From an uncultured Candidatus Saccharibacteria bacterium (GTDB lineage Bacteria > Patescibacteriota > Saccharimonadia > Saccharimonadales > Saccharimonadaceae), in NCBI GenBank assembly GCA_947165465.1, contig CAMVAM010000008.1, positions 1 to 49,040 on the forward strand: 49,040 bases of DNA, in the 5' to 3' direction. The notes beneath the pieces are model-generated. The model saw only the letters and a list, made by a program, of their open reading frames with translations, did no database searches and was not told where the DNA came from. Position numbers and translations under genes: made by a program. Below are positions 25,199 to 34,111 of this stretch, in pieces (the stretch's first letter is position 1; each line of letters begins with the position of its first letter).

Positions 25199-25453
25199 AT
25201 GAGGGTGGTATGTGTTTATCGTGACAACGAGGATTATTCTCGTAGCGTCACCGAATGGATTGAGAATTTACGCCGTCAAACCGGCTACGAAATCGAAGAA
25301 ATGAGTCCGGACGAAGATCCTGGCTTCTGCGAAGCCTATGACATCGTCGAATATCCTACGATTATCGCTATTGATGACAACGGCGCCGTTCGTAACTCCT
25401 GGCGTGGCCGCACTCTACCACTTTTAAACGAAGTCCTTTATTATTTAATCTAA
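25199..25453 (+). CDS. Thioredoxin-fold small protein lacking CxxC
   Basis: An 84 aa protein starting directly after the nrdR stop. The pattern strand (VVCVYRD), helix, strand, then VEYPTIIAIDDNGAV with the cis-Pro YPT, matches the thioredoxin/glutaredoxin fold. The redox site is absent: where CxxC would stand the protein has NEDYS. Two other Cys are at residue 5 and in the FCEAYD segment, not a CxxC pair. Function unknown; likely cotranscribed with nrdR. Confidence 0.6.
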   Translation: MRVVCVYRDNEDYSRSVTEWIENLRRQTGYEIEEMSPDEDPGFCEAYDIVEYPTIIAIDDNGAVRNSWRGRTLPLLNEVLYYLI

Positions 25454-25460
25454 AACTATT

Positions 25461-26258
25461 ATGGAATCAATCGAAAAACTCTTTGAAAACATCTGGGTCC
25501 GTCGTATTACAATGACGCTAGTAGTCATTATCGTGAACGTGATAATTTATAGCATCGTCGCGCATTTTATCAATTCTAGAGAGAAGAAAAACTCGCGCGT
25601 CTTTTCGAACAAAAAGAATCGTACCTACCTCAAGATGTTTAAGAGCATCTTCCGTTATACGATGATTATCGTTACTACGCTTATCGTCATGCAAATCTTC
25701 GGCATCGACACTACTTCGATGCTTGCCGGTGTCGGCATTGTGGGCGTAGTCATCGGTTTTGCCATCCAGGATGCCTTAAAAGATATCATTAAGGGCTTCG
25801 ATATTATCTCAGACAGCTATTATAACGTTGGCGACATCATTAAGTATAACGGCCTCACTGGAAAGGTCCTTACTATCGGTCTAAAAACCACTAAAATCCA
25901 GGAGGTTATCTCCGGCAACATCATTTCCATCGCCAACCGCAATATCGAGCAAGTTGAAGTTGTTTCTGGCAATATTTTGCTTTCTATCCCACTCCCGTAC
26001 GAACTTAGCATCAAAAAAGCCGAGCCGATTCTAAAAGAAATTGCCAGCACCATTGAAAAAGACGAAGACGTTAAAGACGTTGAAGTGTTTGGCCTCACCG
26101 ACCTCGCTGACTCCGCCCTCATCTACAAGATTAAAATTGTCACTACGCCGGAGCAAAAAGGCCTCGTTCGTCGCCGCGCCCTTAAAACCATCGTCTCCAC
26201 CTTGGAAGAGAAGAAAATCTCCATCCCATACAACCAACTCGATGTCCACCAAAAATAA
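25461..26258 (+). CDS. Small-conductance mechanosensitive channel (MscS family)
   Basis: Heptameric tension-gated channel. Three helices at about 14-35, 60-82 and 85-110; the pore helix has AGVGIVGVVIGFAIQDALKD with the Gly/Ala packing of MscS TM3. The beta domain has NVGDIIKYNGLTGKV and the alpha/beta C-terminal vestibule reaches 265 aa. It is similar in length to E. coli MscS (286 aa). The window also has mscL. Confidence 0.92.
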   Translation: MESIEKLFENIWVRRITMTLVVIIVNVIIYSIVAHFINSREKKNSRVFSNKKNRTYLKMFKSIFRYTMIIVTTLIVMQIFGIDTTSMLAGVGIVGVVIGFAIQDALKDIIKGFDIISDSYYNVGDIIKYNGLTGKVLTIGLKTTKIQEVISGNIISIANRNIEQVEVVSGNILLSIPLPYELSIKKAEPILKEIASTIEKDEDVKDVEVFGLTDLADSALIYKIKIVTTPEQKGLVRRRALKTIVSTLEEKKISIPYNQLDVHQK

Positions 26259-26299
26259 CAATAGCATTTTCTTTTCTTATCAAAATGTGATAAACTATA

Positions 26300-26468
26300 T
26301 CTATTAAAGCGTTATTAGCAGCTATCAACTGCGAGCTGACGGAAGAAAGGGAGACCGATTAGAACCGTTCGTGAATCCGCGTAAGAGATCAATTAAGTGC
26401 CGGCAACGCCGGAAATTGGATGGTACCGCTCAAAAAGAGTTCCAATGCGAAAGCATTGGATTTTTTAA
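26300..26468 (+). promoter_or_regulatory. T-box riboswitch leader of ileS
   Basis: The conserved core TGGTACCGC (26421-26429) is the T-box bulge whose TGGT can pair with tRNA ACCA. The antiterminator can form by TTGGA (26416-26420) pairing TCCAA (26441-26445), while the same TCCAA is part of the terminator. An upstream hairpin GCAG/CTGC encloses CTATCAA, giving an ATC (Ile) specifier candidate; the full stem I could not be assigned by eye. Uncharged tRNA-Ile should relieve termination. Confidence 0.8.
26441..26466 (+). terminator. T-box-controlled intrinsic terminator
   Basis: Stem TCCAATGC/GCATTGGA (26441-26448 with 26453-26460), a GAAA tetraloop and a T6 tail. It overlaps the antiterminator half-site, so the two folds exclude each other. 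It lies 18 nt before the ileS ATG. Confidence 0.85.
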
Positions 26469-26483
26469 TAATAAGGAGTCAAT

Positions 26484-29426
26484 ATGAAATATAAAGCCGG
26501 TGAACGGAGAAAAGCTGCCGTTTACGAAAAAGCCATCGCGGAGTGGTGGAAGAAGAACAAAACCTTCGAGAAGTCGGTCGAAAACCGCCCGATTGATAAG
26601 TCCTACGTCTTTTATGACGGCCCTCCTTTTATTACTGGTAACCCACACCACGGTACGCTTCTTAGCTCTATCGTAAAAGATGCCGTTCCACGCTTCTGGA
26701 CCATGAATGGTCGCCGTGTTGAGCGTCAATGGGGTTGGGACTGCCACGGTCTCCCAGCTGAAAACTTCGTCGAAAAGCAACTCGGCATCACCGATCGCCG
26801 CGACATTGGTACCAAATGGTCGCTTGAAGATTACATCATCAAAGCCCGCGAATCCATGGTAGCCAATTCCGAAACCTGGCGCTCTACCATCGACCGTATC
26901 GGCCGTTGGGTTGATTTTGATAACGCTTACCGCACCATGAACAAAGACTTCATGGAATCGGTCTGGTGGGCCTTTAAACAGCTCTACGAGGCCGGTAAGA
27001 TCTATGAAGGGCGCAAAGTCCTTATGTATGACACCAAGTTCGCTACGCCGGTTTCTAAGGCCGAAGTAACCATGGATAATGACGCCTACCAAACCGTCAC
27101 CGACCCATCCGCCTACGTTAAATTTAAAGTTAAAGACTCCGACGAATACTTCCTCGCTTGGACCACGACTCCTTGGACCTTGCCAGGAAACCTCTATCTT
27201 GCTATCAACCCAAGCCTCGATTACGGTGTTTATGAAGTAAATGGCGATAAACTTATCGTCGCTTTAGAACGTGGCAAAATCCTCTTTGAAGGCCAGAAAC
27301 CACTTAAAGCCATGAAAGGCAAAGCTCTCATCGGTAAATCCTACGAGCCAATCATCCGCGTTGCTGATGGCCTCTTTGATCTTGGCCTTCGTGGCGACAA
27401 GGGAACTGTCGCCAGAAAAGATACCTACACTGTCCTTCCAGGCGATTTCGTCTCGGCCGAAGATGGTACCGGCATCGTTCACTGTGCTCCTGCCTATGGT
27501 GAGGACGACTTTGCTCTTGCTAACAAGCACGAAGTCGATTTTGTCGATTGTCTCGATGAAAACGGTTATTATCTCCCAGAAATGGCCGCTGAGCTTCATA
27601 AACTTGGCGTCCGCGACACCGATGAACACGGCATTCAGGCCTGGGCCGGCAACAAATTCATCGCGAAATGTCTCGAAGAAAAGGGCGTCATCTGGAAAAT
27701 CGAATACATTCAGCACGAATATCCGTTTAACCCACGTTCAAAAGAGCGCATCATGTATCGCGCTTTTCCGTCTTGGTTCTTCGATGTAGAAGGCCAAAAG
27801 ACCATGATGCTCGAAGAAAACGAGAACATCAACTGGTTCCCAGCTCATTTGAAGCACGGTCGTTTCGCTAAAAACATCGAGCAAGCTCCAGACTGGAACC
27901 TCTCGCGTGATCGCTTTTGGGCCACCGCTATGCCGGTCTGGAAGGGCGACAAGGGAAGCATCCGGGTTGTCGGCTCCTACAAAGAGCTCGAAGAACTCTC
28001 CGGCAAAACTCTCGAGGATTATCACCGCCCATGGGTCGACGAAATCACCTTTGATATCGACGGCGAGCACTTCACACGTATCGAAAAAGTTCTCGACTGT
28101 TGGTTTGAATCCGGCTCCATGCCGTTTGCTCAGATGCACTACCCGTTCGAAAACAAGGAAAAGTTCGAAGCCAACTACCCGGCCGACTTCATCGTTGAAT
28201 ACGTCGGTCAGGTTCGCGCTTGGTTCTATTATGTCCACACCGTAAATACCGCTCTCGCGGAGATTGGCGCCTTCGGCGACAAGGCTAAAAACGGTGCGAA
28301 AAACGCCTACAAGAACGTCATTACCACCGGTACGCTTGCCGGTAACGATGGCCGCAAGATGAGTAAGTCTCTTGGTAATTTCACCGATCCAAATGTCCTC
28401 ATGGACCAATTTTCAGCCGATTCACTCAGATTCTTGCTTCTATCCAGCCCGGTTCTCTCCGGCGAAGACTTCGCTCTGCTCGATAAAGACGTCTCCGACG
28501 TCAACCGCAAGCTTGCGATGCTCTGGAACGTCTATGACTTCTTCACTACCTACGCCGCCGTGGACGGCATCGATAGCGACGATTTGAAGCTCGATCCAAA
28601 GCACCCGCTCGACCTCTGGATTCTCTCGCGCATGTATCAACTCCGCGACGAAATCACCACTGGTATGGAAGAATACAACATTCCAAAGGCCCTCGAGAAC
28701 GTCCTTCCGTTCATCGACGACCTTTCGAACTGGTATGTCCGCCGTTCTCGCCGTCGTTTCTCTAAGAACGACGACACCGCCGACAAGATGCAGGCCTTCG
28801 CGACACTCCACTTTGTTCTTATCTACACCGCGAAGATTCTCGCTCCGTTCGTGCCGTTCTTAACCGAAGAGCTCTATCAAAAGATGACCGGGAAATTAGA
28901 ATCCGTCCACCTCTTAGACTGGCCGGAAGCCGGCGTCATTGATACCGCCATCCTCGATGAAATGGCTCGCACCCGCGCCATCATTACGGATGCTCTCGCC
29001 CTTCGTATGCAAAAGTCCGACACCGAGGAACAAATCAAAGTTCGCCAGCCACTCGCCTCGCTCACTTACACCGGCGACAAGCTCGACGACTTCTACGAAC
29101 AAATCATCATGGACGAAGTTAACGTTAAAAAGGTTGAATGTGGTAAAGAATTCTTCCTCGACAAGACTTTGACCGACGAACTAAAGAGGGAAGGGCTCGC
29201 TCGCGACATCATCCGCGCCGTCCAGTCCGCCCGTAAAAACGCCGGCCTCCAGGTCGATGACCGCATCAAACTCTCTATCTCGGTCAATCCACCAGAGGGC
29301 TTCGTGGACCTCATCCGTACTGAGGTCCTCGCCGACGACATTAAGAAGAACGAGGACTACGCCCACGACGAAATCGCAAAGATTGCTGGCGAAAACGTCA
29401 CCATCTCGCTCGAAAAAGTCGCCTAA
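26484..29426 (+). CDS. ileS: Isoleucyl-tRNA synthetase, eukaryote/archaea-like type
   Basis: Charges tRNA-Ile. The HIGH site is GNPHHGTLLSS (about 53-63), preceded by YDGPPFITG, the KMSKS site is DGRKMSKSLGN (about 625), and the editing (CP1) domain sits in between, with TTPWTLPGNL (about 228-237). The C-terminal anticodon domain runs to 980 aa. The N-terminal layout follows the eukaryotic-like IleS2 clade rather than the E. coli type. AAGGAG lies before the ATG, and control is by the upstream T-box. Confidence 0.96.
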   Translation: MKYKAGERRKAAVYEKAIAEWWKKNKTFEKSVENRPIDKSYVFYDGPPFITGNPHHGTLLSSIVKDAVPRFWTMNGRRVERQWGWDCHGLPAENFVEKQLGITDRRDIGTKWSLEDYIIKARESMVANSETWRSTIDRIGRWVDFDNAYRTMNKDFMESVWWAFKQLYEAGKIYEGRKVLMYDTKFATPVSKAEVTMDNDAYQTVTDPSAYVKFKVKDSDEYFLAWTTTPWTLPGNLYLAINPSLDYGVYEVNGDKLIVALERGKILFEGQKPLKAMKGKALIGKSYEPIIRVADGLFDLGLRGDKGTVARKDTYTVLPGDFVSAEDGTGIVHCAPAYGEDDFALANKHEVDFVDCLDENGYYLPEMAAELHKLGVRDTDEHGIQAWAGNKFIAKCLEEKGVIWKIEYIQHEYPFNPRSKERIMYRAFPSWFFDVEGQKTMMLEENENINWFPAHLKHGRFAKNIEQAPDWNLSRDRFWATAMPVWKGDKGSIRVVGSYKELEELSGKTLEDYHRPWVDEITFDIDGEHFTRIEKVLDCWFESGSMPFAQMHYPFENKEKFEANYPADFIVEYVGQVRAWFYYVHTVNTALAEIGAFGDKAKNGAKNAYKNVITTGTLAGNDGRKMSKSLGNFTDPNVLMDQFSADSLRFLLLSSPVLSGEDFALLDKDVSDVNRKLAMLWNVYDFFTTYAAVDGIDSDDLKLDPKHPLDLWILSRMYQLRDEITTGMEEYNIPKALENVLPFIDDLSNWYVRRSRRRFSKNDDTADKMQAFATLHFVLIYTAKILAPFVPFLTEELYQKMTGKLESVHLLDWPEAGVIDTAILDEMARTRAIITDALALRMQKSDTEEQIKVRQPLASLTYTGDKLDDFYEQIIMDEVNVKKVECGKEFFLDKTLTDELKREGLARDIIRAVQSARKNAGLQVDDRIKLSISVNPPEGFVDLIRTEVLADDIKKNEDYAHDEIAKIAGENVTISLEKVA

Positions 29427-29443
29427 AACCATAAGCGAAAACG

Positions 29444-29471
29444 AAAATAGCCCCACTCCGGGGCTATTTTT
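29444..29471 (+). terminator. Terminator of ileS
   Basis: An 11-bp stem AAAATAGCCCC/GGGGCTATTTT (29444-29454 with 29460-29470), 5-nt loop, T tail. Confidence 0.92.
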
Positions 29472-29539
29472 AAACCCAATTTTTCAAGAATTTACCCCTA
29501 TAAATTTGACAAACCCATGAAAAATAAGCATAAACACTA

Positions 29540-29568
29540 TTGACTTTTTTGGCAAAGTGTGCTACAAT
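29540..29568 (+). promoter_or_regulatory. Promoter of the 29641 gene
   Basis: TTGACT (29540-29545), 17 bp, TGC-TACAAT (-10 at 29563-29568). Strong-looking, followed by a CA/A-rich leader of about 65 nt with AAAGGA before the ATG. Confidence 0.65.
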
Positions 29569-29640
29569 GAAATTAAGTTAGAAAATAAAATAAATAATCT
29601 AACAAATAACAAACAAAAACAAACAAAAAAGGAAAAAATC

Positions 29641-29856
29641 ATGGCGGAAATAATAAAATTACCAAACACAGTCGTTGACTCAGACTGGAAAGATGATGTC
29701 GACGTAGACTACGCCATCTATGGCGGCACCGAAAAGAACGAACGTGAATACGTTCCACAAGCGGAAATCAAAAAGGAAACTATAGAAAGGATCAAGAGCC
29801 AGAAAGTAGGCAAGTTCGCCTTATTCACCGCGAAAACAGAACAAAAAGCTGCATAA
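29641..29856 (+). CDS. Hypothetical small protein, 71 aa
   Basis: No family recognised. Sequence is acidic early (DSDWKDDVDVDYAIYGG, about 13-29) and Lys-rich late (TIERIKSQKVGKFALFTAK). No signal peptide or membrane helix. The ATG at 29641 is chosen because the AAAGGA ribosome site precedes it; an earlier in-frame start at 29557 would fall before the predicted transcription start. It forms a single-gene unit with its own strong promoter and a terminator, suggesting high expression. Confidence 0.6.
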   Translation: MAEIIKLPNTVVDSDWKDDVDVDYAIYGGTEKNEREYVPQAEIKKETIERIKSQKVGKFALFTAKTEQKAA

Positions 29857-29907
29857 AATAAGAAGGAATCTTCCAATGTAATATTTAAAATCTAACCATA
29901 AATTACT

Positions 29908-29936
29908 AAAACCGAACACTGTGTTCGGTTTTTTCT
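29908..29936 (+). terminator. Terminator of the 29641 gene
   Basis: Stem AAACCGAACAC/GTGTTCGGTTT with a T tail, about 50 bp after the stop. Confidence 0.88.
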
Positions 29937-30042
29937 TGCCCTGAATTTCTAAAAATCTAAAAAAATCCTTAATTTTGTTTGCCAAAAATAAAAGCTTATG
30001 CTAAGATAAAGTCAGAAAGGTCATCATTAATCAAACAAACTT

Positions 30043-30369
30043 ATGCAACAATATTTTATTGAGCGCGATACTTTGGAAAAGTTCGTCAATCCATTGATCG
30101 CCCAGAAATACCCAGACGAATCCCCTGAAAAAGTCAATCAAATTCGGGACGAGGCTGTCGAAAAACTCGACGACGCCATCCTCGACGCACTATTTGGCAA
30201 ACTATCCAAATCCCAGGTTGCTGAAGTCAACATTATGTTTGACCAAGAAGAGAACGATCCGGATGCTTTCCGCGATTTCTTCAAAAATGCCGGCATCGAT
30301 GCCGAAGCCGTGATAACCGAAGCTATTAAAAAATTTAGCGAAGAATTTTTAGGAGGTGAAAATGCCTAG
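30043..30369 (+). CDS. Small helical protein (DUF5663-like)
   Basis: A 108 aa, acidic, all-helical protein with no membrane segment. The pattern of helices and a repeated IRDEAVEKLDDAILDALFGKLS segment resembles DUF5663, a family known from CPR bacteria; this match is from memory. It heads a likely operon with the two surface proteins downstream. The next gene starts inside its last codons behind AGGAGG, so they are coupled. Confidence 0.55.
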   Translation: MQQYFIERDTLEKFVNPLIAQKYPDESPEKVNQIRDEAVEKLDDAILDALFGKLSKSQVAEVNIMFDQEENDPDAFRDFFKNAGIDAEAVITEAIKKFSEEFLGGENA

Positions 30370-32257
30370 TCCAGAAAGCGCGCCGACCGGCGGGGAACCA
30401 ATCGACGAAAAAGCCCCAGTCACGGCCCCAGAAACCACCGAAACCGGAACCGACGATTCCGAGGTTGTAGGTGAAAAAGATCGCAAAACTTTCGAAGATC
30501 GTGGTGAAAAGACTTTTGAAGCTAAAGAAGTATCGGAAGCCAAAGAAAAGTCCACTCGCACCGAACTCGAAAAAGAGCGCGAAAAATTAAAAGAAGAGAT
30601 TCGCATGCTCGAAATGCGTCGCGAAATCCTCTTAAAGTACGGCGCTAAATCAACCGCCGAAACAATTGATGATGACAAAAAACCGGAAGGTGACTCTTCC
30701 GAATCTGAAACTAAATCCGCCCCAGCCGAAGGTGCCGTAGCCGGAGCCGCAGCTGGCGCAGCCGCCGGAGAAAAACCAGCCGAAACTGAATCAAAAGCTC
30801 CGGAAGAAGAACCGGCCAGCCCAGAAGCTATTGAAGAAACCAAGAAGCGTGCCAAGAAGAACGGTGGTAGCCGCAGGTTTGCCGGTGGCATCCTCGCTCT
30901 AGTTGCCGCAGCTGGAATCATCGGCGGTGCTATCGCTATGAATAATAATCGCGACAAAAATGACAGTGACCGTATTGGTGATGGTAGCCCTGCTATTATT
31001 ACAATGGCTGGTGAAAATGCCGAAAAACTTAGCGGTATCTATGATGGCTATGGTGAAAGAGGCGAATATTGTTCTGAGCATAAAACTAGTGCCGTGGCCT
31101 TTGCCGATGCTGGCGAAGTTGGCGTAGTTTGTGGTAACGACCAATGCGATATGTTAAACTACAACGCTAACAACCAAGTTGAATCAATGGCCGACTACAT
31201 CGTCTTTATGCCTGGTGCAGTTATGCCTGGTGGCTTCGAAGGTATGGATATTCTTTCCGCCGAAAGCAAACTCGAAGCAATCAACCAAGCCAACCCTGCC
31301 GACTTCGATCAAGTCAGAGCACAATTTAATGAAGCAATTAATAATGCCTTTACAGAGGATGTGACGGTTAGTGGCGATTTCGACAACGCCTACATGAGAA
31401 GAATCGACCCAAGCAAGCCATTTACGCATGATAATATGGAGCTCGTCCATTGTGTCACGCACGAAGAGAATCTAACCGTAACGAGATTCTACTGGCAAGA
31501 TGCTTCAGGACACGAAATCGGTTCGATGCTTGTTAAAATGACTCCTACCCGCGACGCGGAAGGAAACATCATTTCGTTTAAGGGCTGTATGCAAGTGATT
31601 ACGCCAAAGGGCGAATCGACTGCTTACGTCGGCATGCCGGAAATCCCGGATCCGGAGCCTCAACCTCAGCCAGAACCTGAACCGGAACCGGAGCCAGAAC
31701 CGGAGCCAGAGCCAGAACCGGAGCCAGAGCCGGAACTCACACCAAAGAATCCGGCTGAAGAAATCGCTCACGCTGGTCCGGATGTCACTCCACTTGAACT
31801 TAATGAAGACGTCACTCCAGCTACGACCTTAGAGCAAGATCAAGCTAACTTTGCCGCTATCGAACAGCAAAGACAGCAAGACGCAGCTCGCCAAGCCGAA
31901 GCTGAACGCGTCGCCGCCCAGCAAGCTGAAGCTGAACGTCAGGCTGCTCAGCAAGCCGAAGCTAGACGTCAAGCCGAAGCTGAAGCTGCCGCTCAGAGAA
32001 GCGCTCAAGAAGCTGCCGCTGAAGCTCAGCGCCAAGCTGAAGCTAACCGCGCCGCTGAAGCCGCCGCTGCTCAAGCCGCCCAAGAACAAGCTGCTCGTGC
32101 TCAAGCTGAACAACAAGCTGCCGAGGAAGCCGCCGCTCGTGAAGCTGCTCAACAGCAAGCGAACGCTGCCGCTGAGCAAGCTGCTCCGGAAGCTGCTTCT
32201 CACGCCGATGACAGCGCCGCTGAGCGTGCCAATCTATTTGCAAATGGTGAGTTTTAG
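30362..32257 (+). CDS. Membrane-anchored surface protein with Pro-Glu linker and Ala/Gln-rich helix
   Basis: A 631 aa protein. Residues 1-165 are acidic and coiled-coil-prone, inside the cell. A membrane helix lies at about 178-197 (FAGGILALVAAAGIIGGAIA). Residues about 200-420 form an outer domain with several Cys. A Pro-Glu repeat of about 28 residues (about 428-460) acts as a stiff spacer, and about 495-625 is an Ala/Gln/Glu-rich long helix. The ATG at 30362 follows AGGAGG; a GTG at 30356 overlaps that site and is not used. No enzyme motif seen; a stalk or host-contact role is possible. Confidence 0.6.
   Translation: MPSPESAPTGGEPIDEKAPVTAPETTETGTDDSEVVGEKDRKTFEDRGEKTFEAKEVSEAKEKSTRTELEKEREKLKEEIRMLEMRREILLKYGAKSTAETIDDDKKPEGDSSESETKSAPAEGAVAGAAAGAAAGEKPAETESKAPEEEPASPEAIEETKKRAKKNGGSRRFAGGILALVAAAGIIGGAIAMNNNRDKNDSDRIGDGSPAIITMAGENAEKLSGIYDGYGERGEYCSEHKTSAVAFADAGEVGVVCGNDQCDMLNYNANNQVESMADYIVFMPGAVMPGGFEGMDILSAESKLEAINQANPADFDQVRAQFNEAINNAFTEDVTVSGDFDNAYMRRIDPSKPFTHDNMELVHCVTHEENLTVTRFYWQDASGHEIGSMLVKMTPTRDAEGNIISFKGCMQVITPKGESTAYVGMPEIPDPEPQPQPEPEPEPEPEPEPEPEPEPEPELTPKNPAEEIAHAGPDVTPLELNEDVTPATTLEQDQANFAAIEQQRQQDAARQAEAERVAAQQAEAERQAAQQAEARRQAEAEAAAQRSAQEAAAEAQRQAEANRAAEAAAAQAAQEQAARAQAEQQAAEEAAAREAAQQQANAAAEQAAPEAASHADDSAAERANLFANGEF
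31650..31737 (+). repeat. Short tandem repeat coding for Pro-Glu
   Basis: A run of related GAACCG/GAGCCA hexamers coding for alternating Pro and Glu inside the 30362 gene. Such runs can change length by slippage and so vary the spacer between the outer domain and the C-terminal helix. Confidence 0.75.
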
Positions 32258-32278
32258 GAATAACTAGAAAGGAGAAAA

Positions 32279-33694
32279 ATGAGCCAGAAAAATATTAACA
32301 CTAAACGCGGCAAGCTGAAACTGTTCCTAGTTTCCATTTTAGCCGTATTCCTAGCCATCCTTGGCTTCGGTGGGGCAAGGGTCTCTGCGTGGGGACCATC
32401 TGGGCGTACAACCTACACCAACGAAAAGCCGGCCGCTTATGCGACTTTCAATTCCATCACCAATAACGCTGCTGTCGGTGACGAACGTAACTTCGTCCGC
32501 GTCCGCGAACTTGGCAACAACTCCAAGTATGCCGACGAAGTAGAAGTGACTCCTGGTAAAGAATATGAAGTCTATATTTACTATCATAACAACGCTGCGA
32601 CGAATACTAACGCCAGCGGTGTTGGCGTAGCCACTGCCGTTAAGGCTTCCTCCGCCTATCCAACCGTACTCCATACGGGCTCGCGGGGAATGATTAGCGG
32701 TATCATTAATTGGAGCTATGTCGAAAGTACTACCTCCGCCGCTAAAACCGGCCAGGTCTGGGATGAAGCATATCTTACTACTAAGACCGACGGCGTAGTT
32801 ATGCGCTACAAGACCGGTACCGCTACCATTCATAACGGTGGCCAAGCCAACGGTTCAGTTCTATCAGACGCGCTCTTTACTACGGATGGTACTTATCTCG
32901 GCTACAATAAGCTAACCGGTGTGCTTCCGGGCTGTGCCGAATACTCCGGCTACATCACTTACACACTGGTTGCCGAAAAAACTTCTGCTACCCTCGAAAA
33001 GAAAGTTTCTCTCGATGGTACGACTTGGGCTGACACAGTAAACGCCAAACCGGGCGATTATGTCACCTATAGAATTAAATTCGAAAACACCGGTAACACC
33101 AACCTCACGAACGTCATCTTCAAAGATGTTCATGACAACGGTCTCACTCTTCGCACCGGTAGCACCAAGATCTTTAATCTCGCTAACCAAAATGGTAAAG
33201 TTATCGATGATATCATCGATATCAGCGGTTACAACACCGGCGACCTCGCTGCAGGCGCTCTTGTCCAGGTCATTTACCAGGCTCAGGTATCCACCGACAA
33301 GACTTACTGCAAGAAGACTTTGAAAAACACTATTACTGCTAGTTATAATTCCAACCAGAACCAAAAGGACAGCGCTAATGTCTACGTAGTCTGTGACGCT
33401 GAACCAACTCCGCAACCAACCTGCGAAACTAATCCGGAACTCCCGGAGTGCAAGAAACCGGATTGTACCACCAACCCGGAAATGGAAGGATGCCAAGAAG
33501 AACCAACCTGTGCCACCAACCCAGAGATGGAAGGTTGCCAGGAGATCCCATCCACCGGTCCGGTCGAAATCGTGCTCGCATCTGTCGTAGCAGCCGGTAT
33601 CTTAGGCGGCGGTCTCTACCTTTACAAGACTCGTAAGACCTTAAAATCTGTTGAAAGCACCGTTAAGGGTGAAGGAAAGAGTAAAGAGAAATAG
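32279..33694 (+). CDS. Surface protein with DUF11-like domain and sortase-type tail
   Basis: A 471 aa secreted protein. A signal segment covers about 1-38 and mature sequence starts near AWGPSGRTTYTNEKP, the Trp-Gly-Pro opening common in Saccharibacteria surface proteins. A beta-rich domain spans about 40-240. A DUF11-like repeat is at about 247-375 (KPGDYVTYRIKFENTGNTNL). Three CxTNPEMEGC-type repeats lie at about 384-425. The end is IPSTGP, a hydrophobic helix and a Lys-rich tail, a sortase sorting signal with IPSTG instead of LPxTG. GGAG lies before the ATG. Confidence 0.75.
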   Translation: MSQKNINTKRGKLKLFLVSILAVFLAILGFGGARVSAWGPSGRTTYTNEKPAAYATFNSITNNAAVGDERNFVRVRELGNNSKYADEVEVTPGKEYEVYIYYHNNAATNTNASGVGVATAVKASSAYPTVLHTGSRGMISGIINWSYVESTTSAAKTGQVWDEAYLTTKTDGVVMRYKTGTATIHNGGQANGSVLSDALFTTDGTYLGYNKLTGVLPGCAEYSGYITYTLVAEKTSATLEKKVSLDGTTWADTVNAKPGDYVTYRIKFENTGNTNLTNVIFKDVHDNGLTLRTGSTKIFNLANQNGKVIDDIIDISGYNTGDLAAGALVQVIYQAQVSTDKTYCKKTLKNTITASYNSNQNQKDSANVYVVCDAEPTPQPTCETNPELPECKKPDCTTNPEMEGCQEEPTCATNPEMEGCQEIPSTGPVEIVLASVVAAGILGGGLYLYKTRKTLKSVESTVKGEGKSKEK

Positions 33695-33752
33695 CTCTTG
33701 TAAATTACCCCTAAACGTGATAAAATATACGGAGTAACTTAAAAGGATTAAT

Positions 33753-34061
33753 ATGAAGAAAGCAGTTATCCTCGTTGGCGGGAAGCAATATCTCGTTGAG
33801 GAAAAAGAGACCCTACGGGTGGACCTCCTCCCGGAAGGAACCAAAGAGCTCGAAACTGATGCTTTACTCGTAATTGATGGCGACAAGACAACTGTCGGCA
33901 CACCTACAGTAAAAGGCGTAAAGGTTTCAGCCAAGGTGAAAGCCGCAGAAGTTAAAGGTGACAAAGTCCGCGTCATTCGCTACCACAGCAAGAAGCGTGT
34001 TCACACCGAAACCGGCCATCGCCAAAAGTATTCCGAAATTGAAATCACCAAGATCGGTTAA
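33753..34061 (+). CDS. rplU: 50S ribosomal protein L21
   Basis: A 102 aa 23S-rRNA-binding protein. The N-terminal VILVGGKQYLVEEKETLRVDLL and the C-terminal KVRVIRYHSKKRVHTETGHRQKYSEIEI match L21. L27 (rpmA), its usual partner, is not next to it. A TAAAAT -10 box and AAAGGA ribosome site precede it, and a terminator follows. Confidence 0.95.
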   Translation: MKKAVILVGGKQYLVEEKETLRVDLLPEGTKELETDALLVIDGDKTTVGTPTVKGVKVSAKVKAAEVKGDKVRVIRYHSKKRVHTETGHRQKYSEIEITKIG

Positions 34062-34063
34062 TA

Positions 34064-34091
34064 AAATAAGCCCTACCAAGGGCTTATTTTT
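34064..34091 (+). terminator. Terminator of rplU
   Basis: An 11-bp stem AAATAAGCCCT/AGGGCTTATTT (34064-34074 with 34079-34089) followed by T residues that lead into the TGTGT-TATAAT promoter of parA (-10 at 34096-34101). Confidence 0.9.
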
Positions 34092-34111
34092 GTGTTATAA
34101 TAATAAGCAGT

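Noticed and set aside
30356-30361. GTG start 6 nt upstream for the 631-aa surface protein
   Set aside because: The GTG overlaps the AGGAGG ribosome site; the ATG at 30362 has the normal spacing.
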